Shown here: positions 62,715 through 64,000 of the stretch, piece by piece | Layout: each line of letters opens with the position of its first letter | Numbering within the stretch: position 1 is the stretch's first letter | Assembly (NCBI GenBank): GCA_946965045.2 | Contig: OX337234.1 | Location: 2,170,001-2,234,000 of the forward strand | Direction: 5' to 3' | Origin: Epithemia pelagica | Lineage: Eukaryota; Bacillariophyta; Bacillariophyceae; Surirellales; Surirellaceae | DNA: 64,000 nt | Translations under genes and position numbers: made by a program | The notes under the pieces: model-generated | The model's input: only the letters and a program-made list of their open reading frames with translations | The model's database searches: none | What the model was told of the DNA's origin: nothing

Positions 62715-64000
62715 TGGAAATTCCGATTCATACACCTGTTTTCACTACATTTGCAGCTTGCGTCACAAGCCTGATTTTTCTTCCTGCACCCACAGTTGTT
62801 TGTCGTACATTGAGAACTGCTTGCTTTACAAGAACATCCAGTGCCATAACTCTTAGTAGTACGTAATTTCGTTTTCAACTGTCCTTCCTGACTATATGCG
62901 ATTCGATGAGCGTCACGGATCGACAAAAAAGCCATTTTAGTGGGATCAAATGTTTTGTCAATAATCTGTTTCTGTAAATCTCGACGTGCTTTGCCCATTG
63001 GTGAAGAAGAATGAATAAGACTATACGTGTCCCGTGCGTACCATGTTGGTGTTCTTGTTCGTTTATCTCCTATAATCCCTTCAGGCAGTACCAATCTAAC
63101 AGATGGTTGCAAACTGTGAGAGACCGCAAAAACAAGGCAGTGTATTCCATGGCGGCTCTGGTTTGCACGATCTCGAGGGTCAGGAAACAGGGCTACAGCG
63201 TCTCCAACGGAAACTCGGAATCCAGCTTGCTGGTTCATCCTTATCATTTTGGTCGCTTGTCTTCGTTGTTCCGCCTGGCGAGTGGATATATTTTCATATC
63301 GAGTATATTGCCTTTCTGTCGTATCGTCTATCATAAGAAAACTACAATTACATCCACGTACATCTGAGTATTACTATAGAGCAAATGGAATGGAAGGAGA
63401 ACAACTTACTTCTTGGATTGGTTTCTTTGCGAGCGACGTGTTGTTTCTTCAGTTTTTTCTGTGTCCATGAAACCAGATAGATAATTCAAATATTGCTCTT
63501 TCAACGACGTCTGACCGACCGATGTATATTCCTCATGGAACTTCTGCCGTAATGCAGAATTGAGATTTTCTTGAATATGTTTCCGACCGTGGATCGCCAA
63601 GTATCTTCGGAACGTGTTGATGGATGTAGATCTTTCCTTTTCGATGGATTTTTCAATACAGGCCTCATTAAATACATAATACTCAAAGAAGCAAGGACTC
63701 CACAGGAGTTCGAATCCTTTTGGATACCCATCATTCTTGTATCATATGCAATCGTCCAAAAGGCAGACGATGAGTGGCTGTCATCTGTCTGCAAGCAATG
63801 GACTGGACGCACATTACTGTCTGCTTGCTGTAGGAGTTCGTAATACCATAAAGTCGCCAGAGCACTCTTGTTCCACAGTGAATGATTGTTTCCCCCCGAC
63901 ATTCCATCATAGACATCAATTTTTTTCTTGTCGATATCGATGTGGATTACAACATAATGGCTTTTGCCGAAACCAAGAGAAATAACCTCTTTAACGTAGG
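62696..64000 (-). CDS. Ulp1-type cysteine protease fused to a CXC domain, partial, one frameshift
   Basis: Runs off the right edge. Reading leftwards: GKSHYVVIHIDIDKKKIDVYDG supplies catalytic His and Asp; GIQKDSNSCGVL supplies Gln and Cys of a C48/Ulp1 (SUMO-protease-fold) peptidase. Just after the Cys the frame is lost near 63694; one extra T would restore it to a frame reading FFEYYVFNEACIEKS and RRYLAIHGRKHIQENL. A 68-nt intron (63409-63342) joins QSKK to the second part, which ends with a cysteine-rich CXC cluster GCSCKASSSQCTTNNCGC, then CDASCKCSENRCMNRN, like tesmin/TSO1 DNA-binding domains. Ulp1 proteases fused to DNA-binding modules are common in eukaryotic DNA transposons. Confidence 0.7.

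Noticed and set aside
1-64000. tRNA and rRNA genes
   Set aside because: No cloverleaf or rRNA signature was noticed by eye; a covariance-model scan would be needed to exclude them.

Overview
The window reads as nuclear DNA of a pennate diatom or a close stramenopile relative. Several proteins carry bipartite plastid leaders (a signal peptide followed by an AF-type motif). Genes are short and tightly packed, with 54-110 nt GT-AG introns, and housekeeping genes alternate with nested transposable elements. No taxon can be named from the sequence alone.

Layout. 1-4417: a degraded DIRS-like tyrosine-recombinase retrotransposon (RT/RNase H, recombinase, split direct repeats) carrying two non-autonomous DNA-element insertions. 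4631-15573: host genes for a small plastid protein, carnosine N-methyltransferase-like protein, ORC5, a plastid TPR protein, a Tubby-like protein and one unknown. 16286-24894: two tandem, diverged copies of an element encoding a ~1.2k-residue zinc-cluster DDE-type putative transposase; the first copy is frameshifted. 24900-25326: a perfect 188-bp-arm inverted repeat. 25548-47000: a dense housekeeping block with a MerA/glutathione-reductase-like flavoenzyme, NSF, DDX18/HAS1 helicase, mitochondrial uS15, trigger-factor-like plastid protein, DCP1, prohibitin-2, a MenE-like CoA ligase, an RCHY1-like CHY/RING ligase and GMP synthase. A TPR gene follows at 47161-48096.

48170-58257: a 10-kb element with long, partly degenerate terminal inverted repeats. 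It encodes a 1653-residue putative transposase and a convergent RecQ-like helicase whose Walker B glutamate is replaced by lysine. Its right terminal repeat is split by a 2.2-kb nested element carrying a broken metallophosphoesterase gene. 58465-60632: a LAMTOR1-like lipoprotein and the ATP12 assembly factor. 60804-64000: a convergent pair, probably another mobile element, made of a protein with a possible 2-oxoglutarate-dioxygenase-like C-terminus and a Ulp1 protease-CXC protein that runs off the right edge.

The host genes cover mRNA decay, ribosome biogenesis, replication licensing, vesicle fusion, mitochondrial assembly and quinone or purine metabolism, with no operon-like logic. The most unusual material is the set of large protein-coding elements (16-25 kb, 48-58 kb, 61-64 kb). 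All boundaries, splice sites and family assignments here were read by eye; no database search was run.
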